From Pseudoxanthomonas sp. PXM01 (GTDB lineage: Bacteria > Pseudomonadota > Gammaproteobacteria > Xanthomonadales > Xanthomonadaceae): DNA of 64,000 nt. The notes beneath the pieces are model-generated. The model had not been told where the DNA came from and searched no databases. It saw only the letters and a list, made by a program, of their open reading frames with translations. The stretch spans positions 1,116,001 through 1,180,000 of the forward strand of contig NZ_JACVAJ010000001.1 in the NCBI RefSeq assembly GCF_014851815.1, given 5' to 3'. The position numbers and the translations under genes are program-made. Shown one piece after another: positions 54,965 through 64,000 of this stretch (its first letter is position 1; each line of letters opens with the position of its first letter).

Positions 54965-55419
54965 TGACCCTAGACCTGCAACTACCGATCGACGCCGCCA
55001 CCATCCGCAAGCTGCTGCCGCACCGCTATCCGTTCCTGCTGGTGGACCGTGTGGTGGAGTTCGAAAAGGACAAGCGCGTGCTGGCCTACAAGAACATCAC
55101 CCAGAATGAGCCCTTCTTCACCGGTCACTTCCCGGACCGTCCGATCATGCCCGGCGTGCTGATCATCGAGGCGCTGGCGCAGGCCGGTGGCCTGCTGACG
55201 CAACTCTCGCACCAGGGCGATACCGCGGGCCGCATGTTCTACATGGTGAAGGTGGAGAACGCGCGCTTCACCCGCATGGTGGTGCCGGGCGATCGCCTGG
55301 ACCTCGACGTCACCCTGAAGCGGCTGATTCGCAACATGGCCTTCTACACCGGCGTGGCCTCGGTCAACGGCGAACAGGTCGCCTGTGCCGACGTGCTGTG
55401 CGCCGAGGACACCCGCTGA
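54964..55419 (+). CDS. fabZ: 3-Hydroxyacyl-ACP dehydratase FabZ
   Basis: A 151-residue hot-dog-fold dehydratase of fatty acid synthesis. [14 protein letters not shown], active-site His in [16 protein letters not shown] and Glu in [10 protein letters not shown]. Competes with LpxA for 3-hydroxyacyl-ACP, which explains the conserved neighbourhood. Coupled to lpxD (TGATG). Confidence 0.97.
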   Translation: MTLDLQLPIDAATIRKLLPHRYPFLLVDRVVEFEKDKRVLAYKNITQNEPFFTGHFPDRPIMPGVLIIEALAQAGGLLTQLSHQGDTAGRMFYMVKVENARFTRMVVPGDRLDLDVTLKRLIRNMAFYTGVASVNGEQVACADVLCAEDTR

Positions 55420-55420
55420 G

Positions 55421-56209
55421 ATGAGCGCCCCCACCGCCATCCATCCCAGCGCGGTCGTCGATCCCGGCGCGGTGCTGGGCGAAGGCGTGCGCATCGGGCC
55501 GTTCGCCTACATCGGCCCGGACGTCGAGATCGGCGACGGCACGGTGATCGGTCCGCATTGCACCGTCACCGGCCCCACCCGCATCGGCCGCGACAATGTG
55601 TTCGTCGGCCACGCTGCGATCGGCGGCGATCCGCAGGACAAGAAGTTCAAGGGCGAGCGCGTCGAGCTGGTCATCGGTGATCGCAACCAGGTGCGCGAGT
55701 TCGTCACCCTGAACCGCGGTACCGGTACCGGCGGCGGCATCACCCGCGTCGGCAGCGACAACATGCTGCTCGCCTACACGCACGTGGCGCACGACTGCAT
55801 CGTCGGCAACCACTGCGTGTTCTCCAACAACTCCACCCTGGCCGGCCACGTGACTGTCGAGGACTGGGTGATCATGAGCGGCTTCGCCGGCGTGCACCAG
55901 TTCTGCCGTGTCGGCGCGCACGCCTTCATCGGCATGGGCGTGCTGCTGAGCGGCGACGTGCCGCCCTTCACGATGGTCGCGGGCGACGCCGCCGGCCGCC
56001 CGCGCGGCATCAACAGCGAAGGGCTCAAACGGCGCGGCTTCGATGCCGATCGCATTGCCGCGATCAAGCGCGCCTATCGCACGCTGTACGTAGCCGGCCT
56101 GCCACTGGCGGAAGCCAAGCAGCAACTTGCCGAGCAGGCCACTGCCAGCGATGACGTGAAGGCACTGCTGCAGTTCATCGAAAGCGGCGACCGGCCGCTG
56201 CAGCGCTGA
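55421..56209 (+). CDS. lpxA: Acyl-ACP:UDP-N-acetylglucosamine O-acyltransferase
   Basis: A 262-residue trimeric beta-helix enzyme, first step of lipid A. Hexapeptide repeats run from residue 6 to about 185. Catalytic His lies in [14 protein letters not shown] (about 119-130), and the C-terminal helical domain follows ([20 protein letters not shown]). Stop overlaps lpxB by one base. Confidence 0.97.
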   Translation: MSAPTAIHPSAVVDPGAVLGEGVRIGPFAYIGPDVEIGDGTVIGPHCTVTGPTRIGRDNVFVGHAAIGGDPQDKKFKGERVELVIGDRNQVREFVTLNRGTGTGGGITRVGSDNMLLAYTHVAHDCIVGNHCVFSNNSTLAGHVTVEDWVIMSGFAGVHQFCRVGAHAFIGMGVLLSGDVPPFTMVAGDAAGRPRGINSEGLKRRGFDADRIAAIKRAYRTLYVAGLPLAEAKQQLAEQATASDDVKALLQFIESGDRPLQR

Positions 56210-57411
56210 TGGACCCGGTGCGGGAGCCCGGCGACGCGACTCCCGCCGCACTGCCGCTGCGCATCGCACTGTGCGCCGGCGAAGCGTCCGGCGATGGCCT
56301 CGGCGCAGGCCTGATCGCTGCGCTCCGGCAACGCTTCCCGCACGCGGAATTCGCCGGCATCGGTGGCGACGCGATGCGCGCCGCAGGCTGTGATACCTGG
56401 TTCGACGCGAACGAACTCGCGGTGATGGGCCTGGCCGAAGTGCTGCGCCATCTGCCGCGCCTGCTGCGCCTGCGCAAGGCGTTCCGCCAGCGCGTGCTGG
56501 ACTGGAAGCCCGATGTCTATGTCGGCATCGATGCGCCCGACTTCAATCTCGGCATCGAGCGCTGGCTGAAGGAGCGCGGCGTCCGCACGGTGCACTACGT
56601 CAGTCCGTCGGTCTGGGCGTGGCGCGAAAAGCGCGCCGAGAAGATCGGCCGAAGCGCCGACCGCGTGCTCTGCCTGTTCCCGATGGAACCCCCGATCTAC
56701 GCGAAACACGGCGTGGATGCGCGTTTCGTCGGCCATCCGATGGCCGATGACATCCCGCTGCAGCCGGACCGGGCCGCGGCACGCGCGGCGCTCGGGCTGT
56801 CGTCGGATGCACCGGTGCTGGCCGTACTACCGGGCAGCCGGCTCGGCGAGATCGGGCGACTGGCACCGGCATTTTTCGAAGCCGCGCGACGGGTCGCCGG
56901 GCAGAGTCCTGGCCTGCAGATCGTGGTGCCGGCCGCCAACGCCGCCTGCAAACAGGCTCTCGAGACACAGCTGGCCGCACACGGTGCCGACGAGGCGTGG
57001 CATCTGCTGGATGGACACGCGCGCGATGCGATGATCGCCAGCGACGTGGTGCTGCTCGCCTCCGGCACCGCCACGCTGGAAGCGATGCTGTGCAAACGAC
57101 CGATGGTGGTCGGCTACCGCATCGCGCCGCTGACCTACCGCATCGTCAAGGGCTTGGGGCTGTTGAAAGTCGAGCGCTACGCCCTGCCCAACGTACTGGC
57201 GGGCGAGGACATCGCGCCAGAACTGATGCAGGACGACTGCACGCCCGAGCAGCTGTCGGCTGCCGTCCTGCGCTGGTTCCGCGAGCCGGACGCGGTCGCC
57301 GCGCTGCAACCGATCTATGCGCGATTGCATGCGCAACTGCGGCAAGATGCTTCTGCGAGTGCCGCTGATGCGGTGGCGGCGTTGATCGCTCCCCCTGTAG
57401 GAGCGACGTGA
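56209..57411 (+). CDS. lpxB: Lipid-A-disaccharide synthase
   Basis: A 400-residue GT-B glycosyltransferase joining lipid X and UDP-2,3-diacylglucosamine. Motifs: [16 protein letters not shown] (about 22-37), [20 protein letters not shown] (about 104-116), [23 protein letters not shown] and [22 protein letters not shown] in pieces. The last few codons and the TGA stop (57409-57411) lie inside repeat copy 2, so the repeat has supplied the gene's terminus. Confidence 0.96.
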   Translation: MDPVREPGDATPAALPLRIALCAGEASGDGLGAGLIAALRQRFPHAEFAGIGGDAMRAAGCDTWFDANELAVMGLAEVLRHLPRLLRLRKAFRQRVLDWKPDVYVGIDAPDFNLGIERWLKERGVRTVHYVSPSVWAWREKRAEKIGRSADRVLCLFPMEPPIYAKHGVDARFVGHPMADDIPLQPDRAAARAALGLSSDAPVLAVLPGSRLGEIGRLAPAFFEAARRVAGQSPGLQIVVPAANAACKQALETQLAAHGADEAWHLLDGHARDAMIASDVVLLASGTATLEAMLCKRPMVVGYRIAPLTYRIVKGLGLLKVERYALPNVLAGEDIAPELMQDDCTPEQLSAAVLRWFREPDAVAALQPIYARLHAQLRQDASASAADAVAALIAPPVGAT

Positions 57412-57537
57412 GTCGCGACCGCACGGACCGGCGCTGCGCCACCCCGTTGTTCACCCACCGGGCGCGTTGCGACGCGTTCGTCATCGCGACATCCGTGATT
57501 CGGCGGGGCGCGGTCGCGACTTACGTCGCTCCTACAG
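57395..57537 (+). repeat. Inverted repeat element (REP-like), copy 2
   Basis: 27-bp arms (57395-57421 and 57511-57537) are inverted copies with one mismatch; core GGAGCGACGT(G)AGTCGCGA is shared with copy 1 at 14233. The 89-bp interior is longer than in copy 1 and shows no gene. The left arm overlaps the lpxB stop codon; the right arm ends 13 bp before the rnhB ATG. Confidence 0.85.
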
Positions 57538-57550
57538 TCGGCCGTTCCCG

Positions 57551-58156
57551 ATGACGGGCTCCTCGCTGTTCCCGGATCCCGTCGTTCGCCTCATTGCCGG
57601 CGTCGACGAAGCCGGTCGCGGCCCGCTAGCCGGACCGGTCGCCGTCGCGGCGGTGATCCTGGATGAGTGCCGGCCCATCGCAGGACTGAACGATTCCAAG
57701 CAGCTCAGCGAAGCGAAACGCGAAGCGCTGTTTCCGTTGATCCAGGAACGTGCCCTGGCATGGCACGTCACCTTCGTCGAGCCCGACGAGATCGATCGCC
57801 TCAACATCCTGCAGGCGACGATGGAAGGCATGCGCCGGGCCGTCATGGCGCTGCGGCCGTTTCCGGAGCTGGTCCGCATCGATGGCAACCGCGCGCCGAA
57901 AGGGTTGAACTGCATGGCGGAAACGCTGGTCGGCGGCGATGCCATCGAACCGGCGATCATGGCCGCCTCGATCCTGGCGAAAGTGTCGCGCGACCGCCTG
58001 ATGGTGCAGTTGCATGCGACATTCCCGCAGTACGGCTTCGACGTGCACAAGGGCTATCCCACACCCGCGCACCTGTCCGCGCTGACGCAGCACGGTCCGT
58101 GCACGCACCACCGGCATAGCTTCGCGCCCGTGCGCAAGGCACTCGACCGGCGCTGA
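57551..58156 (+). CDS. rnhB: Ribonuclease HII
   Basis: A 201-residue RNase H-fold nuclease that excises ribonucleotides from DNA and cuts RNA-DNA hybrids. Catalytic Asp-Glu in [12 protein letters not shown] (about 17-28), Asp in [10 protein letters not shown] (near 113-116), and the late Asp region [17 protein letters not shown] 57551 is just past the repeat; no strong ribosome site. Confidence 0.95.
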   Translation: MTGSSLFPDPVVRLIAGVDEAGRGPLAGPVAVAAVILDECRPIAGLNDSKQLSEAKREALFPLIQERALAWHVTFVEPDEIDRLNILQATMEGMRRAVMALRPFPELVRIDGNRAPKGLNCMAETLVGGDAIEPAIMAASILAKVSRDRLMVQLHATFPQYGFDVHKGYPTPAHLSALTQHGPCTHHRHSFAPVRKALDRR

Positions 58157-58173
58157 CCGCGCGCGTCACCGCG

Positions 58174-58204
58174 CGTGACCATCGGCACGGTGCCCATGGT
58201 CACG
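58174..58204. promoter_or_regulatory. 31-bp near-perfect palindrome after rnhB
   Basis: CGTGACCAT-C-GGCAC-G-GTGCC-C-ATGGTCACG: arms are complementary throughout except the C:C pair at 58183/58195 and the central base 58189. It has no T-run. It could be an operator for the following gene or an mRNA 3'-end hairpin for rnhB. Confidence 0.5.
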
Positions 58205-58303
58205 ATGGCTTCCAGCAGGCGCGCATATCGCATCGCAAGGGCACCATGGCCCTGCATCCCGCGCTCCCTGCGCCGGGAGCCCTCTTCCCCCACGAGGTGC
58301 GCC

Positions 58304-58708
58304 ATGACCGTGTTGCATGCCGTTGTTTCCTCTCCTCATCCGCCACGTCCCATCGACGACACGCGCGCGCAACTGCTGCGCAGCCTGTTGGCCGACCGTG
58401 ACTGGTCCCAGGATGCCGCCTTGCGTGCGCGCCTGCTGCAGGCCGCTGCTTCGCTCCGCGATGGCGACACGCAGCTCGACGAAGCCACCTGGCTGCTGAT
58501 CGCGGACGAGACCGCTCACTATCTTGATTTCCGTCGCCTGCGCAGTCTCGAAGCAGAACTGCGCGGTTGCCCACCCGAGACGCTGGCTTATACCCGCGCC
58601 GACTGGCAAGCCGCACGCCATGCCGAGGCGGCACTGGAGTGGCACCTGCGACAGGTGCGCTTCAGCAGCTACGCCCCTGAACCGGTTCCGATGTTCCGCA
58701 TCCACTGA
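58304..58708 (+). CDS. Hypothetical protein
   Basis: A 134-residue protein from ATG 58304 behind GAGG. A Pro-rich start (SSPHPPRPIDDTR) is followed by mostly helical sequence rich in Leu, Ala, Arg and acidic residues (LLRSLLADRDWSQDAALRARLLQAAASLRDGD). No signal peptide, membrane segment or motif that I recognise. It sits alone between a palindrome and tandem terminators, so it may be monocistronic. Confidence 0.65.
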   Translation: MTVLHAVVSSPHPPRPIDDTRAQLLRSLLADRDWSQDAALRARLLQAAASLRDGDTQLDEATWLLIADETAHYLDFRRLRSLEAELRGCPPETLAYTRADWQAARHAEAALEWHLRQVRFSSYAPEPVPMFRIH

Positions 58709-58761
58709 TCCGCCTCCATTCAATCCGGGCGCGGCTCCGCAGAGAGCCGCGCCCACCCCAC

Positions 58762-58816
58762 CCCGAGCCCTCGGGTTTTCCCCTAGGCCGCCTTTCCCCG
58801 GGCGGCCTCTTTTTTT
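58762..58816 (+). terminator. Tandem terminators before dnaE
   Basis: First hairpin CCCGA-GCCC-TCGGG then TTTT (58762-58779). Second hairpin AGGCCGCC (58785-58792) with GGCGGCCT (58801-58808) then C and seven Ts (58810-58816). The second is a strong intrinsic terminator. Confidence 0.85.
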
Positions 58817-58909
58817 GTCGTTTGCGGGCCGTTCCGCGACGCCGGAAAGTCAAGCCTTGCCCCACCCCACCCCCGCCGGTACGCTGCCCCGACAGCACTC
58901 CGAGCCGGC

Positions 58910-61900
58910 ATGTCTTCCCGTTTCGTCCACCTCCACCTGCACACCGAGTTCTCGCTCGCGGATTCGATCATCCGCGTGCCCGAGAAGCCGGACCATGCCG
59001 ATCCCAAGAAAGCCAAGCAGGCCAACCTGCTGAGTCGGGCGGTGGAACTGGGCATGCCCGCGCTCGCGGTCACCGACCGCAACAACCTGTTCGCGCTGGT
59101 GAAGTTCTACAAGGCCGCCGAAGGCGTGGGCATCAAGCCCATCGCCGGCGCCGATCTGCTGGTCGCCGACGGCAGCGACGCGCCGTGGCCGGTGACGCTG
59201 CTGTGCCGTGATCGCGAAGGCTACCTGTCGCTGTCGCGCCTGCTGTCGCGCGCGTGGATGGAAGGCCACCGCACCGACGGCGTCGCCATCGATCCGGACT
59301 GGCTGCGCGCCGACCACCAGGGCCTGTTCGCGATCATGGGCCGGCAGAGCCTGGCAGGCCGCCTGGCACTGACCGGTCGCCATGACCTCGCCGAGCAGCA
59401 CCTGGCCGACTGGCAGCGCGCCTTCGGCGACGACCTGCACCTGGAACTGACGCGCACGCAGCGCGATGGCGAAGAAGCGTTCAACGCCTTCGCCCTGCAT
59501 GCCGCCGGTGCGCGCAGCCTGCCGGTGATCGCCAGCAACGATGTGCGCTTCCTGTCGCCGGACGATTTCGACGCGCACGAGGCGCGCGTCTGCATCGCCT
59601 CGGGCCGCGTGCTGGACGATCCCAAGCGTCCGCGCGACTACAGCGCCGAGCAGTACATGAAGTCGGCCGAGCAGATGGCCGAGCTGTTCGCCGACGTGCC
59701 CGACGCGATCGACAACACGCTGGCGCTGGCGCAGCGCTGCAACATCGAAATGCGGCTGGGCACCTACTTCCTGCCCGCGTATCCGGTGCCGGACGAGGAA
59801 ACGCTGGACAGCTGGATCCGCAGCCAGTCCCACGACGGCTTGAAGGCACGGCTGGAGAAGAATCCGCTGGCGCCCGGCCATACCCGCGAGGACTACGAGA
59901 AGCGCCTCGACTTCGAGCTGGACACCATCTGCAAGATGGGTTTCCCCGGCTACTTCCTGATCGTGGCCGACTTCATCCAGTGGGGTAAGCACCACGGCAT
60001 CCCGATCGGTCCCGGCCGTGGCTCGGGTGCCGGTTCGCTGGTGGCGTGGGCGCTGCAGATCACCGACCTGGACCCGCTGCCGTACGGCCTGCTGTTCGAG
60101 CGCTTCCTCAACCCGGAACGCGTGTCGATGCCCGACTTCGACATCGACTTCTGCATGGACCGCCGCGACGAGGTGATCGACTACGTCGCGCGCAAGTACG
60201 GCCGCGACCGCGTCAGCCAGATCATCACCTACGGCACGATGGCGGCGAAGGCGGTAGTGCGCGACGCCGGCCGCGTGCTCGGCTTCCCGTACGGCCTGGT
60301 CGACGGCGTCGCCAAGCTCATCCCGAACATCCTCGGCGTGTCGCTGAAGGACGCGATGGGCGAAGGCAGCAGCGAAGCCGCCTCGCAGGAACTGATCGAC
60401 CGCTACCGCGACGAGGACGACGTCCGCGACCTGATCGACCTGGCGCGCCAGCTGGAAGACCTCACACGCAACGCCGGCAAGCACGCCGGTGGTGTGGTGA
60501 TCGCGCCGTCGCCGCTGTCGGACTTCTGCCCGTTGTTCGCCGAACACGACGAAGGCGGACGCGGCAAGAACCCGGTCACCCAGTTCGACAAGGACGACGT
60601 GGAAGCGGTCGGCCTGGTGAAGTTCGACTTCCTCGGCCTGCGCACGCTGACGATCATCGACTGGGCGGTGAAGGCCATCAACCTGCGCCATGCGCGCGCG
60701 GGCGTGCCGCCGGTGGACATCACCACCATCCCGTTGGACGACGCCAGCGTCTACCGCGACGTGTTCGCCAACGGCAATACCGGCTCGGTATTCCAGTTCG
60801 AATCGACGGGCATGCGGCGTGCGCTGAAGGAAGCCAAGCCCGACCGCTTCGAGGACCTGATCGCGCTGAACGCGCTGTACCGTCCCGGCCCGATGGACAT
60901 GATTCCCTCGTTCGTCGAGCGCAAGCACGGCCGCGAGGAATTCGAGTATCCCGACCCGCGCACGCGGACCATGCTGGAAGAGACCTACGGCATCATGGTC
61001 TACCAGGAGCAGGTCATGCAGATGGCGCAGATCGTCGGCGGCTACTCGCTGGGCGGCGCCGACCTGCTGCGCCGCGCGATGGGCAAGAAGGTGCCGGCCG
61101 AAATGGCCAAGCATCGCGAAATCTTCCGCGAGGGTGCGGCCAAGGGCGGCGTGGAAGAGCGCAAGGCCGACGAAATCTTCGACCTGATGGAGAAGTTCGC
61201 CGGCTACGGCTTCAACAAGTCGCACGCCGCCGCGTACTCGCTGGTCGCCTACCAGACGGCCTGGCTGAAGAAGCACTATCCGTCCGAGTTCATGGCCGCC
61301 ACGCTGTCGTCGGACATGGACAAGACCGAGAAGGTGGTCGGCTTCCTCGACGAAGCGCGTGGCCTCGGCCTCAACGTGATGCCGCCGGACGTGAACCATT
61401 CGGATTTCATGTTCGTGGCCACCGATGCCAACAGCATCCGCTACGGCCTGGGCGCGGTGAAGGGCGTCGGCCAAGGCGTGTGCGAGAGCATCGTCGACGC
61501 GCGCCGCGACGGCGGTGAGTTCCGCGATCTGTTCGACTTCTGCAAGCGCGTCGATTCCTCCAAGCTCAACAAGCGCGCGCTGGAAGCGCTGATCAACGCC
61601 GGCGCGCTGGACGCACTGGGCCGCAACCGCGCCTCGCTGGCGCTGCAGTTGCCGGAGGTGTTGAAGGCCATCGACCAGATCAGCAAGAACCGCAATGCCG
61701 GCATCGTCGACATGTTCGGCTCCAGCAGCGGTGGCGACGACATCCACGTCGAACTGCAGGTCACCGACGAGTGGCCGCTGATGCAGGTGCTGCATGGCGA
61801 ACGCGAAACGTTGGGGCATTACCTCAGCGGACATCCGATGGACCCGTACCGCGACGACCTGCGCTCGCTGGTCGGCAGTGACCTCAGCGAGCTGGACCGC

Positions 61901-62467
61901 ATCTGGTCCAGTTCGTCCGGCGGCGACAAGAAGGGTTGGCGACCGGAGGTCAATGCGATCGTCGCGGGCCAGGTCGTCGGCATCCGCCGGAAGGGCGACA
62001 GCCAGGTCTTCGTGCAGCTGGAAGACGGCCGCGGCCGCATCGAATGCAGCGCGTTCTCCGACGCGCTGGCCGAGTTCGGCGCGCTGATGACGCGCGACCG
62101 CGTGCTGGTCATCAAGGGCGGCCTGCGCGAGGACGAGTTCAGCGGTGGCTACAGCCTGCGCATCCGCCAGGTGTGGGATTACGCGCAGCTCTGCCAGCAG
62201 CATGCGCACCGCCTGCAGCTGCGCCTGGACCTGCGAGTGCCCGGGCTGTGGGAACGCGTCGACGCCCTGCTGTCGCGCCATCGGCCCGGCGGCACACCGC
62301 TGCGCCTCGACCTGCTGATGACCGCCGACAGCACTGCGATCGCCGGCATGCTGGACCTCAACGGCCAGAAGGCCGTCCGCGTGGATGCCGAGCTGCTCGA
62401 CGCCCTGCGCGCCATGCCCGGCGTGCGTGCGGCCAAGCCCGCTTTCAGCCGGCCCTGGGCGAACTGA
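58910..62467 (+). CDS. dnaE: DNA polymerase III alpha subunit
   Basis: A 1185-residue replicative polymerase. PHP domain at the N-terminus (FVHLHLHTEFSLADS), then the palm with catalytic aspartates in PDFDIDF (about 405-411) and a late palm motif around VKFDFLGLRTL (about 568-578). Finger and beta-clamp-binding regions follow, and the OB domain (about 985-1075: VAGQVVGIRRKGDSQVFVQLEDG) is near the end. ATG 58910 lies about 90 bp past the terminators; a TTGCCC/TACGCT pair (58858/58881, 17-bp spacing) is a weak promoter candidate. Confidence 0.97.
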   Translation: MSSRFVHLHLHTEFSLADSIIRVPEKPDHADPKKAKQANLLSRAVELGMPALAVTDRNNLFALVKFYKAAEGVGIKPIAGADLLVADGSDAPWPVTLLCRDREGYLSLSRLLSRAWMEGHRTDGVAIDPDWLRADHQGLFAIMGRQSLAGRLALTGRHDLAEQHLADWQRAFGDDLHLELTRTQRDGEEAFNAFALHAAGARSLPVIASNDVRFLSPDDFDAHEARVCIASGRVLDDPKRPRDYSAEQYMKSAEQMAELFADVPDAIDNTLALAQRCNIEMRLGTYFLPAYPVPDEETLDSWIRSQSHDGLKARLEKNPLAPGHTREDYEKRLDFELDTICKMGFPGYFLIVADFIQWGKHHGIPIGPGRGSGAGSLVAWALQITDLDPLPYGLLFERFLNPERVSMPDFDIDFCMDRRDEVIDYVARKYGRDRVSQIITYGTMAAKAVVRDAGRVLGFPYGLVDGVAKLIPNILGVSLKDAMGEGSSEAASQELIDRYRDEDDVRDLIDLARQLEDLTRNAGKHAGGVVIAPSPLSDFCPLFAEHDEGGRGKNPVTQFDKDDVEAVGLVKFDFLGLRTLTIIDWAVKAINLRHARAGVPPVDITTIPLDDASVYRDVFANGNTGSVFQFESTGMRRALKEAKPDRFEDLIALNALYRPGPMDMIPSFVERKHGREEFEYPDPRTRTMLEETYGIMVYQEQVMQMAQIVGGYSLGGADLLRRAMGKKVPAEMAKHREIFREGAAKGGVEERKADEIFDLMEKFAGYGFNKSHAAAYSLVAYQTAWLKKHYPSEFMAATLSSDMDKTEKVVGFLDEARGLGLNVMPPDVNHSDFMFVATDANSIRYGLGAVKGVGQGVCESIVDARRDGGEFRDLFDFCKRVDSSKLNKRALEALINAGALDALGRNRASLALQLPEVLKAIDQISKNRNAGIVDMFGSSSGGDDIHVELQVTDEWPLMQVLHGERETLGHYLSGHPMDPYRDDLRSLVGSDLSELDRIWSSSSGGDKKGWRPEVNAIVAGQVVGIRRKGDSQVFVQLEDGRGRIECSAFSDALAEFGALMTRDRVLVIKGGLREDEFSGGYSLRIRQVWDYAQLCQQHAHRLQLRLDLRVPGLWERVDALLSRHRPGGTPLRLDLLMTADSTAIAGMLDLNGQKAVRVDAELLDALRAMPGVRAAKPAFSRPWAN

Positions 62468-62563
62468 CGCGCCGCGTGCGCGCCATCACGGCCCTACCCC
62501 CCCGTACGTGACCGCCGGACCGCTTCGGCTACACTTCCCCCCTTTCCGGCCCATGGCCCGCAG

Positions 62564-63523
62564 ATGAATCCGAATTACCTCGACTTCGAACAGCCCATCG
62601 CCGACCTGGAAGCCAAGATCCAGGACCTGCGCGCCGCCAGCACCGGCCCGGCGGTGAATGTCGATGCCGAGGTCCATGCGTTGCAGGACAAGCTGCGGGT
62701 GCGCACGGCGCAGATCTTCCGCGACCTGTCGCCGTGGCAGGTCTCGCAGCTGGCCCGCCATCCTGCGCGGCCGTACACGCTGGACTACATCAAGGTGTTC
62801 TGCGACGAGTTCCAGGAGCTGGCGGGTGACCGCGCGTTCGCCGACGACGCCGCCATCGTCGGCGGCCTGGGCCGAATCGACGGCCGCAGCGTGATGATCA
62901 TCGGCCACCAGAAGGGCCGCGACACCAAGAGCAAGATCGCCCGCAACTTCGGCATGCCGCGCCCCGAGGGTTATCGCAAGGCGCTGCGGCTGATGAAGAT
63001 GGCCGAGCGCTTCAAGCTGCCGCTGCTGACCTTCATCGACACGCCGGGCGCGTATCCTGGCGTGGGTGCGGAAGAGCGCGGCCAGTCCGAGGCCATCGCA
63101 CGCAACCTGATGGAAATGGCCGAACTGAAGATCCCGATCATCTGCACGGTGATCGGCGAGGGCGGCAGTGGCGGCGCTCTGGCGATCGGCGTCGGCGATC
63201 GCACGCTGATGCTGGAGTACGGCACCTATTCGGTCATCTCGCCGGAGGGCTGCGCGTCGATCCTGTGGAAGGACGCCGCCAAGGCCAAGGATGCCGCCGA
63301 GCAGCTCGGCCTGACCGCCAAGCGCCTGCACGGGCTGGGCCTGGTCGACAAGGTGGTGCGCGAGCCGATCGGCGGTGCGCACCGCAATCCGCGGCAGATG
63401 GCCGTGCGCCTGAAGGCCGTGCTGCTCAACGAACTGGACGCGCTGGACCAGCTGCCGGTGGAGCAACTGCTGCAGAAGCGCTACGAGCGTCTGCGCGGCT
63501 ACGGCGCCTACGAGGCCGCCTGA
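62564..63523 (+). CDS. accA: Acetyl-CoA carboxylase carboxyltransferase subunit alpha
   Basis: A 319-residue subunit that with AccD transfers carboxyl groups from biotin to acetyl-CoA, the first committed step of fatty acid synthesis. [19 protein letters not shown] at the N-terminus, [27 protein letters not shown] and [16 protein letters not shown] oxyanion region, in pieces. A TACACT (62530-62535) with GTGACC 16 bp upstream may be its promoter. The dnaE-accA order is as in E. coli. Confidence 0.97.
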   Translation: MNPNYLDFEQPIADLEAKIQDLRAASTGPAVNVDAEVHALQDKLRVRTAQIFRDLSPWQVSQLARHPARPYTLDYIKVFCDEFQELAGDRAFADDAAIVGGLGRIDGRSVMIIGHQKGRDTKSKIARNFGMPRPEGYRKALRLMKMAERFKLPLLTFIDTPGAYPGVGAEERGQSEAIARNLMEMAELKIPIICTVIGEGGSGGALAIGVGDRTLMLEYGTYSVISPEGCASILWKDAAKAKDAAEQLGLTAKRLHGLGLVDKVVREPIGGAHRNPRQMAVRLKAVLLNELDALDQLPVEQLLQKRYERLRGYGAYEAA

Positions 63524-63536
63524 GCCTTCGCCGGGG

Positions 63537-64000
63537 ATGGCCTGGATCAGAGCCCTCCTCGGAACCCTGCTGGCCCTCGCCGTACTCGTCGTGGGCCTGT
63601 GCTTCGGTCTGTATGCCTATGGGGTGTCCGGCCTTCCCGACGACCTCGAGCCGACTCGCTACCGCGCTGCGCCCGAGCTGCGCGCGCTTTACCTGGACAT
63701 GGAAGCGGGCGGCATCGAAGACGTGCCGCGCCTGAATCCCCTCAGCGTCTGGAGCTACGGGCTCTGGCACAACGCGGGCCGGCAACGCGAACCCCTCGGC
63801 TCCCAGCTGCGGCTGCTCGGCCACGCAGGACGCGCCCTGATGATCCGACGAGAAGCGGGTCAGGCAGGCGCGACGCGCTGGCACCTCATCAACCTGGCCG
63901 CCACGATCGAGGTCAGCCGCCACTGGCGCATGGACCGGATGGTCGACACGCTGCTCGCGGAAAGCGGATTCGGCCGCAACGCCACGGGTATCGAGCAGGC
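63537..64000 (+). CDS. Membrane-anchored protein, possibly GT51 transglycosylase-like (3' end cut by window)
   Basis: The reading frame from ATG 63537 (after GGGG) is open to the window end, 154 codons. Residues 5-27 are hydrophobic (LLGTLLALAVLVVGLCFGLYAYG), so it is an N-terminal anchor or signal. The segment ATIEVSRHWRMDRMVDTLLAESGFGRNATGIEQA, in pieces, resembles the GT51 peptidoglycan glycosyltransferase stretch containing an ERKLSKDEILELYLN-type helix and the FGRGAYGIEAA motif. The canonical EDRRFY and GGSTITQQ motifs are not recognisable, so activity is doubtful. 13 bp after accA. It may be a divergent or degenerate transglycosylase-domain protein. Confidence 0.55.
   Translation, partial: MAWIRALLGTLLALAVLVVGLCFGLYAYGVSGLPDDLEPTRYRAAPELRALYLDMEAGGIEDVPRLNPLSVWSYGLWHNAGRQREPLGSQLRLLGHAGRALMIRREAGQAGATRWHLINLAATIEVSRHWRMDRMVDTLLAESGFGRNATGIEQ

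Noticed and set aside
58850..62281. A 1143-codon minus-strand open frame opposite dnaE
   Set aside because: Antisense shadow of a clear DNA polymerase III alpha gene.

Overview
The window is a high-GC gammaproteobacterial chromosome segment, most likely from a Xanthomonadaceae member close to Pseudoxanthomonas, Xanthomonas or Stenotrophomonas. This rests on gene content and order (pst-phoU beside an OprP-like porin; rpsB-tsf divergent from map-glnD-dapD; pyrH-frr-uppS-cdsA-dxr-rseP-bamA-lpxD-fabZ-lpxA-lpxB-rnhB-dnaE-accA), strong G/C at third codon positions, and inverted intergenic repeats built on GGAGCGACGT-type arms. It is almost all conserved chromosomal backbone. I see no prophage, insertion sequence, CRISPR array or plasmid gene.

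Layout. 1-4.3 kb: an FKBP-type isomerase (cut by the window edge), an enoyl-CoA hydratase, a small Cys-rich protein coupled to endonuclease III, and a secreted M28 aminopeptidase. 4.5-12.1 kb: a phosphate-starvation regulon with an outer-membrane phosphate porin, two tandem PstS proteins (one soluble, one lipoprotein), PstC-PstA-PstB and PhoU. At least four tandem Pho-box arrays with exact 11-bp periodicity precede these units. 12.2-14.2 kb: a three-gene cassette resembling metal-binding RiPP loci: a secreted precursor with four EGKCG motifs and two EF-hands, a DUF692/MNIO oxidase and a DUF2063 partner. 14.2-22.4 kb: an RNase T fused to a second domain, a macrodomain protein, a RhtA-type exporter divergent from an XRE-cupin regulator across a symmetric operator, a P1-family peptidase, RlmB, a GFA-like protein and RNase R. 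22.4-31 kb: tRNA-Leu(CAG), an SLC13-type transporter, ParC, a small Cys-rich orphan, thiopurine methyltransferase, a bacterioferritin-like protein and a penicillin acylase family protein.

31-39.5 kb (minus strand): map-glnD-dapD, a small membrane-anchored protein, arsC/yffB-dapE, then asnB. AsnB is preceded by what looks like a complete transcription attenuator: a 27-codon leader peptide with seven Asn codons, mutually exclusive RNA pairings (1:2, 2:3, 3:4) and an intrinsic terminator. A small SnoaL-like gene is coupled to the end of asnB. 39.6-64 kb (plus strand): rpsB with a long leader, tsf, an HDOD-GGDEF protein, an AIM24-family protein, a cupin, then the pyrH-to-accA backbone for UMP kinase, ribosome recycling, isoprenoid and phospholipid precursors, outer-membrane assembly, lipid A, replication and fatty-acid initiation. 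A truncated, possibly transglycosylase-like gene ends the window.

The most promising observations are the Asn-rich attenuator upstream of asnB, the EF-hand/EGKCG precursor with its MNIO enzyme pair, the RNase T fusion next to a macrodomain gene, the multi-heptamer Pho boxes, and the four-site operator between rhtA-like and the XRE-cupin regulator. All functional statements come from reading motifs. No alignment, folding or database search was run.
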